Shown here piece after piece: positions 15,637-23,884 of a stretch of DNA of 64,000 nt. This DNA is from Ectopseudomonas alcaliphila (GTDB taxonomy: Bacteria > Pseudomonadota > Gammaproteobacteria > Pseudomonadales > Pseudomonadaceae). Every line of letters begins with the position of its first letter. Within the stretch, counting starts at the first letter, position 1. The stretch spans positions 217,380-281,379 of the forward strand of contig NZ_FNAE01000006.1 in NCBI RefSeq assembly GCF_900101755.1, given 5' to 3'. The notes below the pieces were generated by a model. That model was not told the DNA's origin. It saw only the letters and a program-made list of their open reading frames with translations, and searched no databases. A program made the position numbers and the translations under genes.

Positions 15637-18177
15637 ATGCGCCCCGAATGCGCCCTTGCCGTCGCCCAGGCGATTGGCCGCTCACTCAACCAACCCGAAC
15701 TGAAAAGCATCGAGGATCGCCTGCGCCGCAACATGCGGCAGCTGGCGCGCACTGATGCCGACTGGCAGGCCAAGACCACCAGCGAACGCATGAGCGCCGC
15801 AGCCAAGGCGGCCGGCGACGAGCTGGTGGCCGAACAGATGCTGAACAAGCGCCGCGTGGCGCTGACCATCCTGGCTCATGACCGCGTCACCAACTACATG
15901 AAGCGCTTCCCGGATAACCCGCTGGAGGCGCTCGACCGCATGCTGGCGTTCAGCGCCGACGGAAAGAGCGGTATTCAGTCCGTCGAGTCGGCTACCCGCG
16001 CCATCCGTGACGAATCGATCAGCCGGATGCTGGACGTGATCGATGTCACCAAGGGCAAGTTCCTTGGCCTGCTACAGGACAGCGAGGGCAACCTGGCCTT
16101 GGTGCGCGAGCTGCACGGCGAGGACAGCGGGCGACCCGAGGCCAAGCAGGCGGCCAAGGCGTTCAAGGACGTGGCCGAGTCGCTGCGCACCCGGTTCAAC
16201 CGTGCCGGTGGCGACATCGGCTTCCTCGAGGATTGGTCAATGCCGCGCGATCACAGCCAGGTGAAGGTCGCCCGCGATCAGGCCGGCTGGGTGGCTGACC
16301 ATCTGCGATGGGCTGACCGCTCCAAGTACCTCAAGGAAGACGGCGCGCCGATGAACGATGCCGAGCTGACGGACTTCCTGAACCACGCCTGGCAGACCCT
16401 GGCCACGGGTGGCGTCAACAAGCTTGAGGCGGGCAGGGCGCCAACCGGTGCAGCACGCGCCAACCGTGGCAGCGAGTCGCGCCAGATCCACTACGCCAAC
16501 GCCGAGTCTTTCATCGAGGCACAGTCCAAGTACGGCGAGCGCAACCTGCTGGAACTGCTGATCGGGCACATCGACCGAGCTGCCCGCGATATCGCTGTGG
16601 TTGAGTCGTTCGGCCCGAACCCGAACCACCAGATGCGGTACTTCCTCGACACTGCGCAGCAGGAAATGGCAACCGCCAATCCAAAGGCAACGCCAAAGGT
16701 GCAGAAACAGCGGAAGAAGATCGAGAGCCTGTATGCCGAAGTCGCCGGTACGCGCGAGCCGCCAGTCTCACCGGGGCTTGCGCAGGGCTTCGATACGTAC
16801 CGGGCGCTGAACGTGGCCAGCCGCCTCGGCTCGGCGGTGATTACCTCGCTGACCGACCAGGGCACGCTGGCGCTTACGTCGAAGATCAACGGCATGCCGG
16901 TTATGCAGGTGTTCGCCAACGAGGCGCGCATGATGAATCCGGCCAATGCCGCTGACAGGCGTTTGGCGATGCGCGCCGGCCTGGGCCTGAACCAATTGAT
17001 TGGCAGCCTGAACCGCTTCGGCGCCGATGGCCTGGGGTCGACCGAGGCCATTTCCGGGCGCGCCGCAAAGTATTCCCAGACCGCCGCCAGCAAGATCATG
17101 CAGGTGTCTGGCATGAACGCGCTCACCACCGGCATGCAGCGTGCCTTTGGTGTCACCTACATGGACGCCTTGGGCGATATGTCGCGTCGGCACGCCAGCC
17201 TGCAGGCCATGGATGCAGCCGACCGGGGATTGCTGGAGGCCAAGGGCATCACCGAGCTGGACTGGCAGGTGTGGCGCCTGGCCGAGCCCGAGGACTTCAA
17301 CGGCGCCGGCTCCACGGTGCTGACCGCCAACGCCATCTACCGGCTGACTGATCAGCAGTTGCAGGGGCTGGCGCAGCAGGCGAACACATCGCCCCAGCGC
17401 CTACGCGATGCGGCCGCTACCAAGCTGCTGGGCACCGTGCTGGACGAAACCAGCATGGCGATCATCGAGCCGGGCGCGCGTGAACGCTCCTTCATGTACG
17501 GCAGCGCCCAGCGCGGCACGTTTGGCGGTGAACTGCAGCGCTCTTTCTTTCAGTTCAAATCGTTCCCCATCGCCATGATCATGCGTCATTGGTCGCGCGC
17601 CATGGCTCAGCCAGGCTGGGGCAAGGCCAAGTACATCGGGGCGCTGGTGGCCACCACCACGGTGCTGGGTGGAATGGCCATCCAGCTCAACGAGATTGCA
17701 TCCGGTCGCGATCCCAAGGACATCACCGACGATGGAATGCTCGGCGTGCCTGGCCTGCGCTTCGGCATGGCCTCGATGATGAAGGGCGGCGCGCTCGGCT
17801 TGTACGGCGACTTCCTGTTCAGCAACCAGACGCAGGGTGGCGCGTCTGCGCTGGCTGCGCTGGGCGGCCCCATTGCTGGTGACGTTGAATCGCTGTTCAA
17901 GCTCAAGGACATGGCCGGCGATGCCAACTTCGATGCCACGGGCGCCAACCTGATTCGCTTCGCCAAGAGCCACATCCCCGGTGCGAACCTCTGGTACACG
18001 AAGGCGGCTACCGATCACCTGATCTTCCACAACCTGCAGGAGATGTTCTCGCCGGGCTACCTGCGCCGGATGGAGCAGCGTGCGCGCAAGGACTTCAATC
18101 AGCGGTTCTGGTGGGAGCCAGGCGAAGCGGTACCGGATCGGGCGCCCAACCTGGGCGCGGCAGTAGGAGGGCGGTGA
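15637..18177 (+). CDS. very large internal virion protein (846 aa)
   Basis: An 846-residue helical protein starting at an ATG with AGGAGG ideally placed. It is the largest ejection-type protein, in the position of T7 gp16. The N-terminal 200 residues are Arg/Ala-rich helices. The C-terminal third has hydrophobic stretches (YIGALVATTTVLGGMAIQL; MLGVPGLRFGMASMMKGG) that could insert into the inner membrane. The C-terminal end (RARKDFNQRFWWEPGEAVP) is aromatic and basic. It most likely helps translocate the genome into the cell. No transglycosylase motif was seen. Confidence 0.65.
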   Translation: MRPECALAVAQAIGRSLNQPELKSIEDRLRRNMRQLARTDADWQAKTTSERMSAAAKAAGDELVAEQMLNKRRVALTILAHDRVTNYMKRFPDNPLEALDRMLAFSADGKSGIQSVESATRAIRDESISRMLDVIDVTKGKFLGLLQDSEGNLALVRELHGEDSGRPEAKQAAKAFKDVAESLRTRFNRAGGDIGFLEDWSMPRDHSQVKVARDQAGWVADHLRWADRSKYLKEDGAPMNDAELTDFLNHAWQTLATGGVNKLEAGRAPTGAARANRGSESRQIHYANAESFIEAQSKYGERNLLELLIGHIDRAARDIAVVESFGPNPNHQMRYFLDTAQQEMATANPKATPKVQKQRKKIESLYAEVAGTREPPVSPGLAQGFDTYRALNVASRLGSAVITSLTDQGTLALTSKINGMPVMQVFANEARMMNPANAADRRLAMRAGLGLNQLIGSLNRFGADGLGSTEAISGRAAKYSQTAASKIMQVSGMNALTTGMQRAFGVTYMDALGDMSRRHASLQAMDAADRGLLEAKGITELDWQVWRLAEPEDFNGAGSTVLTANAIYRLTDQQLQGLAQQANTSPQRLRDAAATKLLGTVLDETSMAIIEPGARERSFMYGSAQRGTFGGELQRSFFQFKSFPIAMIMRHWSRAMAQPGWGKAKYIGALVATTTVLGGMAIQLNEIASGRDPKDITDDGMLGVPGLRFGMASMMKGGALGLYGDFLFSNQTQGGASALAALGGPIAGDVESLFKLKDMAGDANFDATGANLIRFAKSHIPGANLWYTKAATDHLIFHNLQEMFSPGYLRRMEQRARKDFNQRFWWEPGEAVPDRAPNLGAAVGGR

Positions 18178-18178
18178 T

Positions 18179-18517
18179 ATGCGTGATGATCAGATCGTGC
18201 GCCTGCAGGCGCTGAGCGAGCGCCTGGGCGAGGTGGTGATCGAGGAAGTCGACCCGCACAAGTGGCCGGGCAACGACAAGCCGCTGGGTGAACTGACGCA
18301 GCAGGAGCGGGGCGACCGTTACTGGTGCAAGAAGAACGCTGCGGCAACCATGACCCTGCTGCTCAAGGTGGTGAACATCGCGGGCATCCTGAACCGGCAG
18401 AAGCCGGCGCCAGACGCTGGCCACGCTGTTGATGAACTCGACGGTGAGCTGGCGGCGGCCGAGCGCGAGGCTCAGGCCATCATCGAGCGCATGCAAAAGG
18501 GCAACAATGTCCACTGA
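18179..18517 (+). CDS. probable terminase small subunit
   Basis: A 112-residue protein immediately upstream of, and overlapping by 11 bases, the large terminase gene. The N-terminus (MRDDQIVRLQALSERLGEVV) and the Glu/Ala-rich C-terminal helix fit a small DNA-recognition subunit. In podophages this slot normally encodes the small terminase. The sequence has no unmistakable signature, so position carries most of the weight. Confidence 0.55.
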   Translation: MRDDQIVRLQALSERLGEVVIEEVDPHKWPGNDKPLGELTQQERGDRYWCKKNAAATMTLLLKVVNIAGILNRQKPAPDAGHAVDELDGELAAAEREAQAIIERMQKGNNVH

Positions 18518-20135
18518 GCCCGAGGCTCCGAAAGTCGGCCTGCTGGTGTTCTTCCTGATCTGGGCCAAGCGTATGCGCTGGACCGTTCCGGACGTTCACG
18601 TGCAGGCGCTGTTGTGGCTGGAGGGCAAGGGCAATCTCGCCGTGCTCCGGTGCTTCCGGGGCTTCGGCAAGTCCACGATTCTGGCGATCTACAACGCCTG
18701 GCGGTACTACAAAGACCCTACCTTTCGCATCCTGCACCAGTCGGAATCAGACCCGACCGCCTACAAGACCAGCCGGGATACGCAGAACGTCATCCGCAAC
18801 CACCCGTTGACTCGCCACCTGTTGCCGCCCAACCAGGGCACGGTCGAACAGTGGTGGGTCGAAGGTGCTGCCGACTTCCGGAACGCCTCGATGTTCGCCA
18901 AGGGCATCTTGTCGAACGTTACCTCTGCTCGCGCCGACGAGTGTCAGAACGATGACGTCGAGGTACCGCGCAACATCCAGACGCCAGAGGCGCGCGAGAA
19001 GCTGCGTTACCGCCTGGACGAGCAGACCCACATCCTGGTGCCAGGTGGCTCGAAGCTGTACATCGGCACGCCCCACACGCACGACAGCCTGTACGACGAG
19101 ATCGAAGCCATGGGCGCCGACTGCCTCACCATCCGCATGTACGCCGACGAGCACCGCATCGAGACGGCAACGCAGCTGGCCTACCGCCTGCCGTTCAAGC
19201 CCGAGGTGGTGTTCTCCGGTATCGGCAAGCATGCCCGCGTGCTGCGCCCTGGCGTCGACTATTCGCTCAGCGAGAACACGATCGTATTCAACGAGCCGCC
19301 AGGCTGCCTGATCGACTGCTACGCGCGCCCGGCCTGGCCTGGCCGATTCAGCGCCGAAGAGCTGGAGAAGCGCCGCCGCGAGACGCGCACCATCAACGCC
19401 TGGGATAGCCAGTACCAGTTGCACAGCAAGCCGGTCACCGAGGTTCGTCTCGATCCGGCCAAGCTCATTCCGTACGACGCCGAGCCGGTCATCAGGTCGG
19501 CCAACAACGCCGTCAGCCTGTGGCTGGGCAGCGTGCAGATTGTCGGTGCCGTGGCCTATTGGGACTGCAGCCTGGGCAAGGTCAACAGCGACGCCAGCGC
19601 GTTCTCGCTGATCCTGACGGACGCCCGGGGCCAGCTCTACTGGCAGGTATGCCAGGGGGTGGAGGGAGAGCTGGCAGAGTTCGACGACAAGGATCGGATC
19701 ATTGGCGGCCAGGTCACCCAGGTGCGCGACCTGGTGTTGCGCTTCCAGATCCCGTGCGTGGTGGTCGAGACGAACGGCCCTGGCGGCTTCGTGCCGACCA
19801 TCCTGCGGCAGGCACTTAAGGGCACCGGCTGCGCTGTCCGCGAAGAGCACAGCACCGTCAACAAGCAGAAGCGCATCCTCGACGCCTTGGAACCGCCGCT
19901 TTCGTCCCGCTTCCTGTGGGCGCACGTCGACGTGCTGCGCGGCCCGCTATGGGACCAGATGCGCGACTTCAACCCGGCGATCACCAACCAGCCCGATGAC
20001 TTCCTCGATTCCGGTGCCGGCGCTGTAAGCCAAACCCCGGTACGCATAGGGAAAGTAGTCGGGAACCCGACCGAGACACAGCGCAAAGATTGGCGTCCAA
20101 CAGCGGGCGTGCACGAAGTTCAAGTCGACTACTAA
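18507..20135 (+). CDS. terminase large subunit (T7 gp19-like)
   Basis: A 542-residue packaging motor. The start at 18507 is the first ATG matching the usual N-terminus. A Walker A-like loop, CFRGFGKSTILA, lies at residues ~49-60, and the nuclease half carries the acidic segment YWDCSLGKVNSDASAF (~345) and VVVETNGPGGFVPTI (~415). It hydrolyses ATP to pump DNA into the prohead and cuts the concatemer. Copy 4 of the hairpin motif lies inside its 3' end, encoding VVGNPT about 22 codons before the stop, so that motif is tolerated within the reading frame. Confidence 0.9.
   Translation: MSTEPEAPKVGLLVFFLIWAKRMRWTVPDVHVQALLWLEGKGNLAVLRCFRGFGKSTILAIYNAWRYYKDPTFRILHQSESDPTAYKTSRDTQNVIRNHPLTRHLLPPNQGTVEQWWVEGAADFRNASMFAKGILSNVTSARADECQNDDVEVPRNIQTPEAREKLRYRLDEQTHILVPGGSKLYIGTPHTHDSLYDEIEAMGADCLTIRMYADEHRIETATQLAYRLPFKPEVVFSGIGKHARVLRPGVDYSLSENTIVFNEPPGCLIDCYARPAWPGRFSAEELEKRRRETRTINAWDSQYQLHSKPVTEVRLDPAKLIPYDAEPVIRSANNAVSLWLGSVQIVGAVAYWDCSLGKVNSDASAFSLILTDARGQLYWQVCQGVEGELAEFDDKDRIIGGQVTQVRDLVLRFQIPCVVVETNGPGGFVPTILRQALKGTGCAVREEHSTVNKQKRILDALEPPLSSRFLWAHVDVLRGPLWDQMRDFNPAITNQPDDFLDSGAGAVSQTPVRIGKVVGNPTETQRKDWRPTAGVHEVQVDY
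20058..20071 (+). repeat. recurring GTCGGGAAnCCGAC motif, copy 4 (inside terminase 3' end)
   Basis: GTCGGGAACCCGAC, a perfect inverted repeat (GTCGGG-AA-CCCGAC, or a 5-bp stem with a GAAC loop), preceded by GTA where three other copies have ATA. The TAG at 20056-20058 is out of frame here, so the motif is translated. It sits ~90 bases before the tail spike gene. Confidence 0.8.
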
Positions 20136-20162
20136 GCCCGCATCATCAGCGAGGCCCAATCC

Positions 20163-22352
20163 ATGGCAGTTCCCCAGCAGCAGCCTTTCGTCGAGTACGC
20201 ATCGAACGGTATCGCTACCGTTTTCGCGATCCCCTTCCGATTGATCCGAGACGATGACCTTGGCGTTTACCTTGATGGCGTAGAGCTCACATCCGGTTTT
20301 GTCATCAGCAACGTAGGTAGCGACATTGGGCAGATCTCTTTCGCTGTGGCGCCACCAAGTGGTGTGCTTGCGTTGCGGCGAGAAGTTCCGCTAGAGCGCT
20401 CGACCGACTACCAAGATAACGGTGATCTGCTGGCGGAAACGATCAACCTGGACTTCGACCGCCTGTGGTGCGCGTTGCAAGACATGAACTATGATCTGCG
20501 CCGCGCCCTGCTGCGTGAGGCGCTTTCTGATTTCTATGATGCTAACGGTTTACAGATCAAGAACTTGGCTGATCCTACCGAGGACACGGATGTGGCAAAT
20601 AAACGATGGGTTTCTCAGTTTCTAGCAACATTGATCGGCGGCCTGGTTATCGGCCCTGTTGGTGCTGCCGCTGCAGTTACCTACACCGCCCCCGATGGCC
20701 AGCTTAATACTGTCCAGGACATGTCAGACGCCCGCGGTTCGTCCCTGATCGGATACAGCGCTGATGGCGGTGTCGCCAGAACGGTAGAGGCCAAGCTGCG
20801 CGAAATCGCCAGCAGAGCTGACTACGCATCTGACGCCAATTTTCTTGCGGCTGCTGTAGGCAAGCCGTCAATTGATGCCGCTGGCAATCTCGACGCCCCG
20901 ATCAAAAAAACGAATGGCGATGTTATTACTCTTCAAGAGCTAGCCAGCCAAGAACCACCAACTGTCAATGTAAGCCCAAGCATTTCAACTTCGCCGGCTT
21001 ATATTGACCAGTTTATTGATGGGTTTTTTGCCAGGGGCATGCTTACTACCGAGACAAACGGCGTTGTTACTGAACGCTCCATAACCGCCAGCGCGTCTGC
21101 CGGTGGCAATGTTATCTCAATTGGTTCTAATACCAACTTGGTTGTAGGTGGTGGCGTCACTGTTCTTCATGAAGACGGCACTTACTGGCCGTACCTTATC
21201 ACTGCTCTAACGTCTAGCAGTGTTACCGTTTTCCCGGCGTTGCGAGCTGCCGTCAATACAAGCGGAAAGATTGAGCGGACCTGGTTTAACAGGGCTCACC
21301 CCGGCAAGTTCTATATGCGTTATCTTGCTCAGCGCGTCGCACGCAATACAGAAGCACAGAGCACTTTCCCGATTGGTCGTCGTGTGGCTTTTGTGGAATA
21401 TGGGAGCGGCACAACCACTGCGCTCGGCGGGCTTTCGACAACCACAGGCGCCACCCTCAATTACTATGACCCCCTACCAACCGGAGCGTCTGGTACCGTT
21501 TCGACGGCTCCACGGTTTACTTTTGAACGTACGGCTTATGTGGACTTTACTAGCAGCTCTACCGGCTATGCGCAGACAGGCCTTTTTGCCTTGCGAGAAT
21601 ATTTGAGTTCGGCTGCCGTTTTTTCTATCGCAAGCGACAGGCCTATCCGCATAACCGTACTGGATAATTCAGGTCGTACGCTTGCATCAACTGTTTATTC
21701 TCCACTGTTTATAGCAAGCGCTAACATGGCTCACCGCAGAGTCAGGCTGAACTTTTTTTCGGCAAATGCAACGTCTGTACGTTTCCGTTTTGAGGCTGCT
21801 ACTACATCCGCTTCCGCCGTTGCTATTGGGTCTATTGAGGTTTATCAGACAAGTCAAAGCAATGGCTTAATTATAGAAAAGAAAGACGCAGTTATTGTTG
21901 GGGTTGGAGATTCATGGATTGCCGGCGATGAAGCCAATAACGCACAGCGCGAAAGCATCATGACGCAACTAGCAATTGAATTGCCCGATGCAACCGTGAT
22001 CAACTCTGGCGTGGGAGGGACGACTATTTTTCAGCAACTTGCATCTTTTGATGCGTCTGTTGCAGTTCACAAGCCTGATTATGTTGTTCTCAATACTGGA
22101 ACAAATGAGGCCTACAATCCGTCTTCTGCTACTTTTGACCCCAATGCAGTAAACGACTTCATTGCCGCGTATATTCAGATGATCAGTAAGATACAGTCCA
22201 TTGGTGCACGCCCAATTATCCTTGGGCTTCCAGCACTTGCGCAGAGCGATGCCGAGGTTCCGGCACTTGCAGAGTGGGAGCTGCTCAATAGATCGCGCTT
22301 ACAATATATCCGTTTCATGCGCGCGCTCTCTGATCGGCCAAGCGCGAGCTGA
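20163..22352 (+). CDS. tail fibre/spike with T7-type N-terminus and SGNH-hydrolase-like C-terminus
   Basis: A 729-residue receptor-binding protein. Residues ~1-120 (FVEYASNGIATVFAIPFRLI; LRREVPLERSTDYQ) match the T7 fibre N-terminal domain that docks to the nozzle. The C-terminal ~150 residues resemble an SGNH/GDSL hydrolase: VIVGVGDSWIAGDE (block I Ser), VINSGVGGTT (block II) and VVLNTGTNEAY (block III). Such domains deacetylate surface polysaccharide. The block V Asp-x-x-His is not found before the stop, so the domain may be truncated. From ~20.5 to 22.3 kb the DNA is clearly more AT-rich than its surroundings, as expected for an exchanged receptor-binding module. Confidence 0.8.
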   Translation: MAVPQQQPFVEYASNGIATVFAIPFRLIRDDDLGVYLDGVELTSGFVISNVGSDIGQISFAVAPPSGVLALRREVPLERSTDYQDNGDLLAETINLDFDRLWCALQDMNYDLRRALLREALSDFYDANGLQIKNLADPTEDTDVANKRWVSQFLATLIGGLVIGPVGAAAAVTYTAPDGQLNTVQDMSDARGSSLIGYSADGGVARTVEAKLREIASRADYASDANFLAAAVGKPSIDAAGNLDAPIKKTNGDVITLQELASQEPPTVNVSPSISTSPAYIDQFIDGFFARGMLTTETNGVVTERSITASASAGGNVISIGSNTNLVVGGGVTVLHEDGTYWPYLITALTSSSVTVFPALRAAVNTSGKIERTWFNRAHPGKFYMRYLAQRVARNTEAQSTFPIGRRVAFVEYGSGTTTALGGLSTTTGATLNYYDPLPTGASGTVSTAPRFTFERTAYVDFTSSSTGYAQTGLFALREYLSSAAVFSIASDRPIRITVLDNSGRTLASTVYSPLFIASANMAHRRVRLNFFSANATSVRFRFEAATTSASAVAIGSIEVYQTSQSNGLIIEKKDAVIVGVGDSWIAGDEANNAQRESIMTQLAIELPDATVINSGVGGTTIFQQLASFDASVAVHKPDYVVLNTGTNEAYNPSSATFDPNAVNDFIAAYIQMISKIQSIGARPIILGLPALAQSDAEVPALAEWELLNRSRLQYIRFMRALSDRPSAS

Positions 22353-22358
22353 AAATAA

Positions 22359-22372
22359 GTCGGGAATCCGAC
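22359..22372 (+). repeat. recurring GTCGGGAAnCCGAC motif, copy 5
   Basis: GTCGGGAATCCGAC, a perfect 5-bp stem with a GAAT loop, 6 bases after the tail spike TGA and preceded by AAATAA. It separates the tail spike from the lysis cassette. A conventional terminator follows 31 bases later. Confidence 0.85.
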
Positions 22373-22403
22373 CGCCGCGAAACCACAACCTAGTCCCACC
22401 ACA

Positions 22404-22430
22404 AGCCCCGCCCTGTGCGGGGCTTTCTTT
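22404..22430 (+). terminator. intrinsic terminator between tail spike and lysis genes
   Basis: An 8-bp perfect stem AGCCCCGC / GCGGGGCT with a CCTGT loop, followed by TTCTTT. It is a classic rho-independent shape. It would limit read-through into the lysis cassette. Confidence 0.8.
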
Positions 22431-22450
22431 ATTGGTCGGACGGGACGCTT

Positions 22451-22681
22451 ATGAGTGGCGACAGAATCATGAACGGAGTGAGCTACGCAGGAGCTGGAGT
22501 ATCGGTTGTGTCGGGCCTGACGCTCACCGAGTGGGGCATTGTTGTCGGCATCATTACTGCGCTGCTGACATTCGCTGCCAACATCATCTATCAGCACCGA
22601 CGTGATCGCCGAGAGCGCAACCTTGCAGAGCTGCAGGAGCGGCTGATCTATCGCGACGTGGCGCGGGAGGTTGAGCAGTGA
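22451..22681 (+). CDS. holin
   Basis: A 76-residue protein with one clear transmembrane segment (WGIVVGIITALLTFAANIIY, residues ~28-47) and a strongly basic C-terminus (QHRRDRRERN), followed by a Glu-rich end. It forms the timed membrane lesion for lysis. There are two possible starts, Met1 and Met7 (MSGDRIMNG), a dual-start arrangement that in lambda-type holins yields holin and antiholin. The stop overlaps the lysozyme start by 4 bases. Confidence 0.8.
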   Translation: MSGDRIMNGVSYAGAGVSVVSGLTLTEWGIVVGIITALLTFAANIIYQHRRDRRERNLAELQERLIYRDVAREVEQ

Positions 22682-23190
22682 ACGTGCGCGGCAAGCTGGT
22701 GCCGGCAGCCCTTATTGCTGCGCTGACCAGTCCGCTGGCGTACATGACGCTTGAGCGCTGGGAAGGCAACGTGCTGGAGGTCTACGCCGACCACCTTGCC
22801 AGCGGCCTCCCGACGTACTGCGCCGGCCGCACGGATCGCAATGCGGTGGTTGGCACCAAGCTGACCAGCGACCAATGCACCGAGGTCAATAAGGCCACGT
22901 TGATCGAGTACGGCACCGCCGTGCTGGGCTGCACCGAGTGGTCGAACATCACCCCGCGCCGCCTGGTCGGCCTGACCATCTTCGCGATCAACGTCGGCAA
23001 GGCCGGTGCGTGCAACAGCCAGGCGGTCAAGGCCATCAACGCCGGTGACATCACCCGCGGCTGCAACCTGATCGCCACCAAGCCGAATGGCCAGCCGAAT
23101 TGGTCGACCGCTGGCGGCCGCTACGTTCAGGGTCTGCAGAACCGCCGCCAGGCCGAGCGGGCGCTGTGCCTGTCAGGGCAGCCGGTATGA
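22678..23190 (+). CDS. endolysin, GH24-type lysozyme with SAR-like N-terminus
   Basis: A 170-residue protein. The weakly hydrophobic N-terminal segment (LVPAALIAALTSPLAYMTL, residues 7-25) resembles a signal-arrest-release anchor, as in phage 21 R. The catalytic region LERWEGNVLEVYADHLASG then gives Glu29 and Asp38, spaced as in T4 lysozyme, with the following Thr at 46, two residues later than usual. It cleaves peptidoglycan glycan strands. An ATGA overlap couples it to the holin, and its stop overlaps the Rz start. Confidence 0.85.
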   Translation: MNVRGKLVPAALIAALTSPLAYMTLERWEGNVLEVYADHLASGLPTYCAGRTDRNAVVGTKLTSDQCTEVNKATLIEYGTAVLGCTEWSNITPRRLVGLTIFAINVGKAGACNSQAVKAINAGDITRGCNLIATKPNGQPNWSTAGGRYVQGLQNRRQAERALCLSGQPV

Positions 23191-23666
23191 ACCGCCTGCT
23201 GCTCGCCGTCGTCGTGGTGCTGGGCGTCGGCCTCCTGCTGGCGCTCTGGCGCATCGATCATGTCACTACCGACCGAGACCTTGCCCGGGCCACTGCGAAT
23301 CAGCAGCAGGCCCGCGCTGACTCCCTGCGCAACACCCTGAACCTGACCCGCGAGCTGGCCGACGAGCAGAGCGCCATCGCCGGCAACTACCAGAAGGAGC
23401 TCAACAATGCGAAGACTGAGCGCGACGGCTTGCTCGACTGCCTTGCTCGCGGTACTTGCGGGCTGCGCGTCAACGCCACCTGTGTGCGAGACGGGGCCGC
23501 CCCCGCCGCTGGATCCGGCATTGATGCAGGAACCCCGCGACTTACTGCCCCTGCTGAACGGGATTATTCAGCCCTACAGGAAGGAATCGCCCAGCAGCGA
23601 GCCCAAATAATCGGCCTGCAGCAAACGTTGGTCAGCCTGCACAGCCGGTGCAGGATCGGTAAATAA
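23187..23666 (+). CDS. Rz-like inner-membrane spanin
   Basis: A 159-residue protein with a single N-terminal transmembrane helix (LLLAVVVVLGVGLLLALW) followed by a long periplasmic coiled coil rich in Gln, Ala, Arg and Asp (residues ~25-80), the classical i-spanin layout. It pairs with the outer-membrane lipoprotein encoded inside it to fuse the membranes at lysis. It overlaps the lysozyme stop by 4 bases. Confidence 0.85.
   Translation: MNRLLLAVVVVLGVGLLLALWRIDHVTTDRDLARATANQQQARADSLRNTLNLTRELADEQSAIAGNYQKELNNAKTERDGLLDCLARGTCGLRVNATCVRDGAAPAAGSGIDAGTPRLTAPAERDYSALQEGIAQQRAQIIGLQQTLVSLHSRCRIGK
23407..23610 (+). CDS. Rz1-like outer-membrane spanin lipoprotein, embedded in Rz
   Basis: A 67-residue reading frame lying wholly inside the Rz gene in another frame. 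It begins with a lipoprotein signal ending in LLAVLAGCAS (lipobox LAGC), and the mature part is proline-rich (TPPVCETGPPPPLDPAL). That is the standard Rz1 design; the embedded arrangement is known from lambda. The lipidated Cys anchors it in the outer membrane, where it meets the Rz tip. Confidence 0.85.
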   Translation: MRRLSATACSTALLAVLAGCASTPPVCETGPPPPLDPALMQEPRDLLPLLNGIIQPYRKESPSSEPK

Positions 23667-23707
23667 AAGGGGAGTTGTGAACGTGCCCAGGACGGGCGAG
23701 GCGGGGT

Positions 23708-23740
23708 CAGTGAGAAATCGAGTGACTCGGTCACTCACTG
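23708..23740. repeat. nested inverted repeats between lysis genes and attachment site
   Basis: CAGTGAG...GAGTGAC-TCG-GTCACTCACTG. The inner arms GAGTGAC/GTCACTC are perfect with a 3-base loop, and the outer CAGTGAG can instead pair with CTCACTG. No U-tract follows. It may be a lysis-operon terminator stem or recombination-related DNA; no gene is seen between 23667 and 23820. Confidence 0.5.
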
Positions 23741-23750
23741 TGGTGCAGCG

Positions 23751-23770
23751 TAGGGCATCGATTGCAGCGA
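23751..23770 (+). repeat. candidate integrase arm sequence, copy 1
   Basis: TAGGGCA-N5-TGCAGCGA lies exactly 70 bases before the start of the 48-bp attachment core. The same sequence at the same distance precedes the second core at 45.26 kb. It is best read as a shared recombinase or accessory-factor site at the right end of each element. Confidence 0.5.
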
Positions 23771-23820
23771 AGCGCCCAGGGGATGTGGCGTATATACTGG
23801 CGCGCAGTGGCTGGCTGCAC

Positions 23821-23868
23821 GCATGGGGTGCAAGGGGTCGAGTGTTCGAATCACTCCGTCCCGACCAA
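23821..23868 (+). repeat. attachment site core: tRNA-Pro(GGG) 3' fragment, copy 1
   Basis: A 48-bp sequence identical to 45262-45309. It reads as the second half of tRNA-Pro: anticodon loop ATGGGGT (anticodon GGG), GCAAG 3' anticodon stem, variable loop, T arm GAGTG-TTCGAAT-CACTC, acceptor CGTCCCG, then ACCA. The bases before it (CTGCAC) do not supply the 5' anticodon stem CTTGC or the tRNA 5' half, so this is an attachment site fragment, not a working tRNA. It marks the prophage's right end and the island's left end. Confidence 0.85.
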
Positions 23869-23884
23869 CAAATCCCTACATTAG

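Noticed and set aside
23780..23867. Complete tRNA-Pro gene at attachment site 1
   Set aside because: The 5' acceptor, D arm and 5' anticodon stem cannot be built from the upstream bases; only the 3' fragment is present. The same applies at 45.26 kb.
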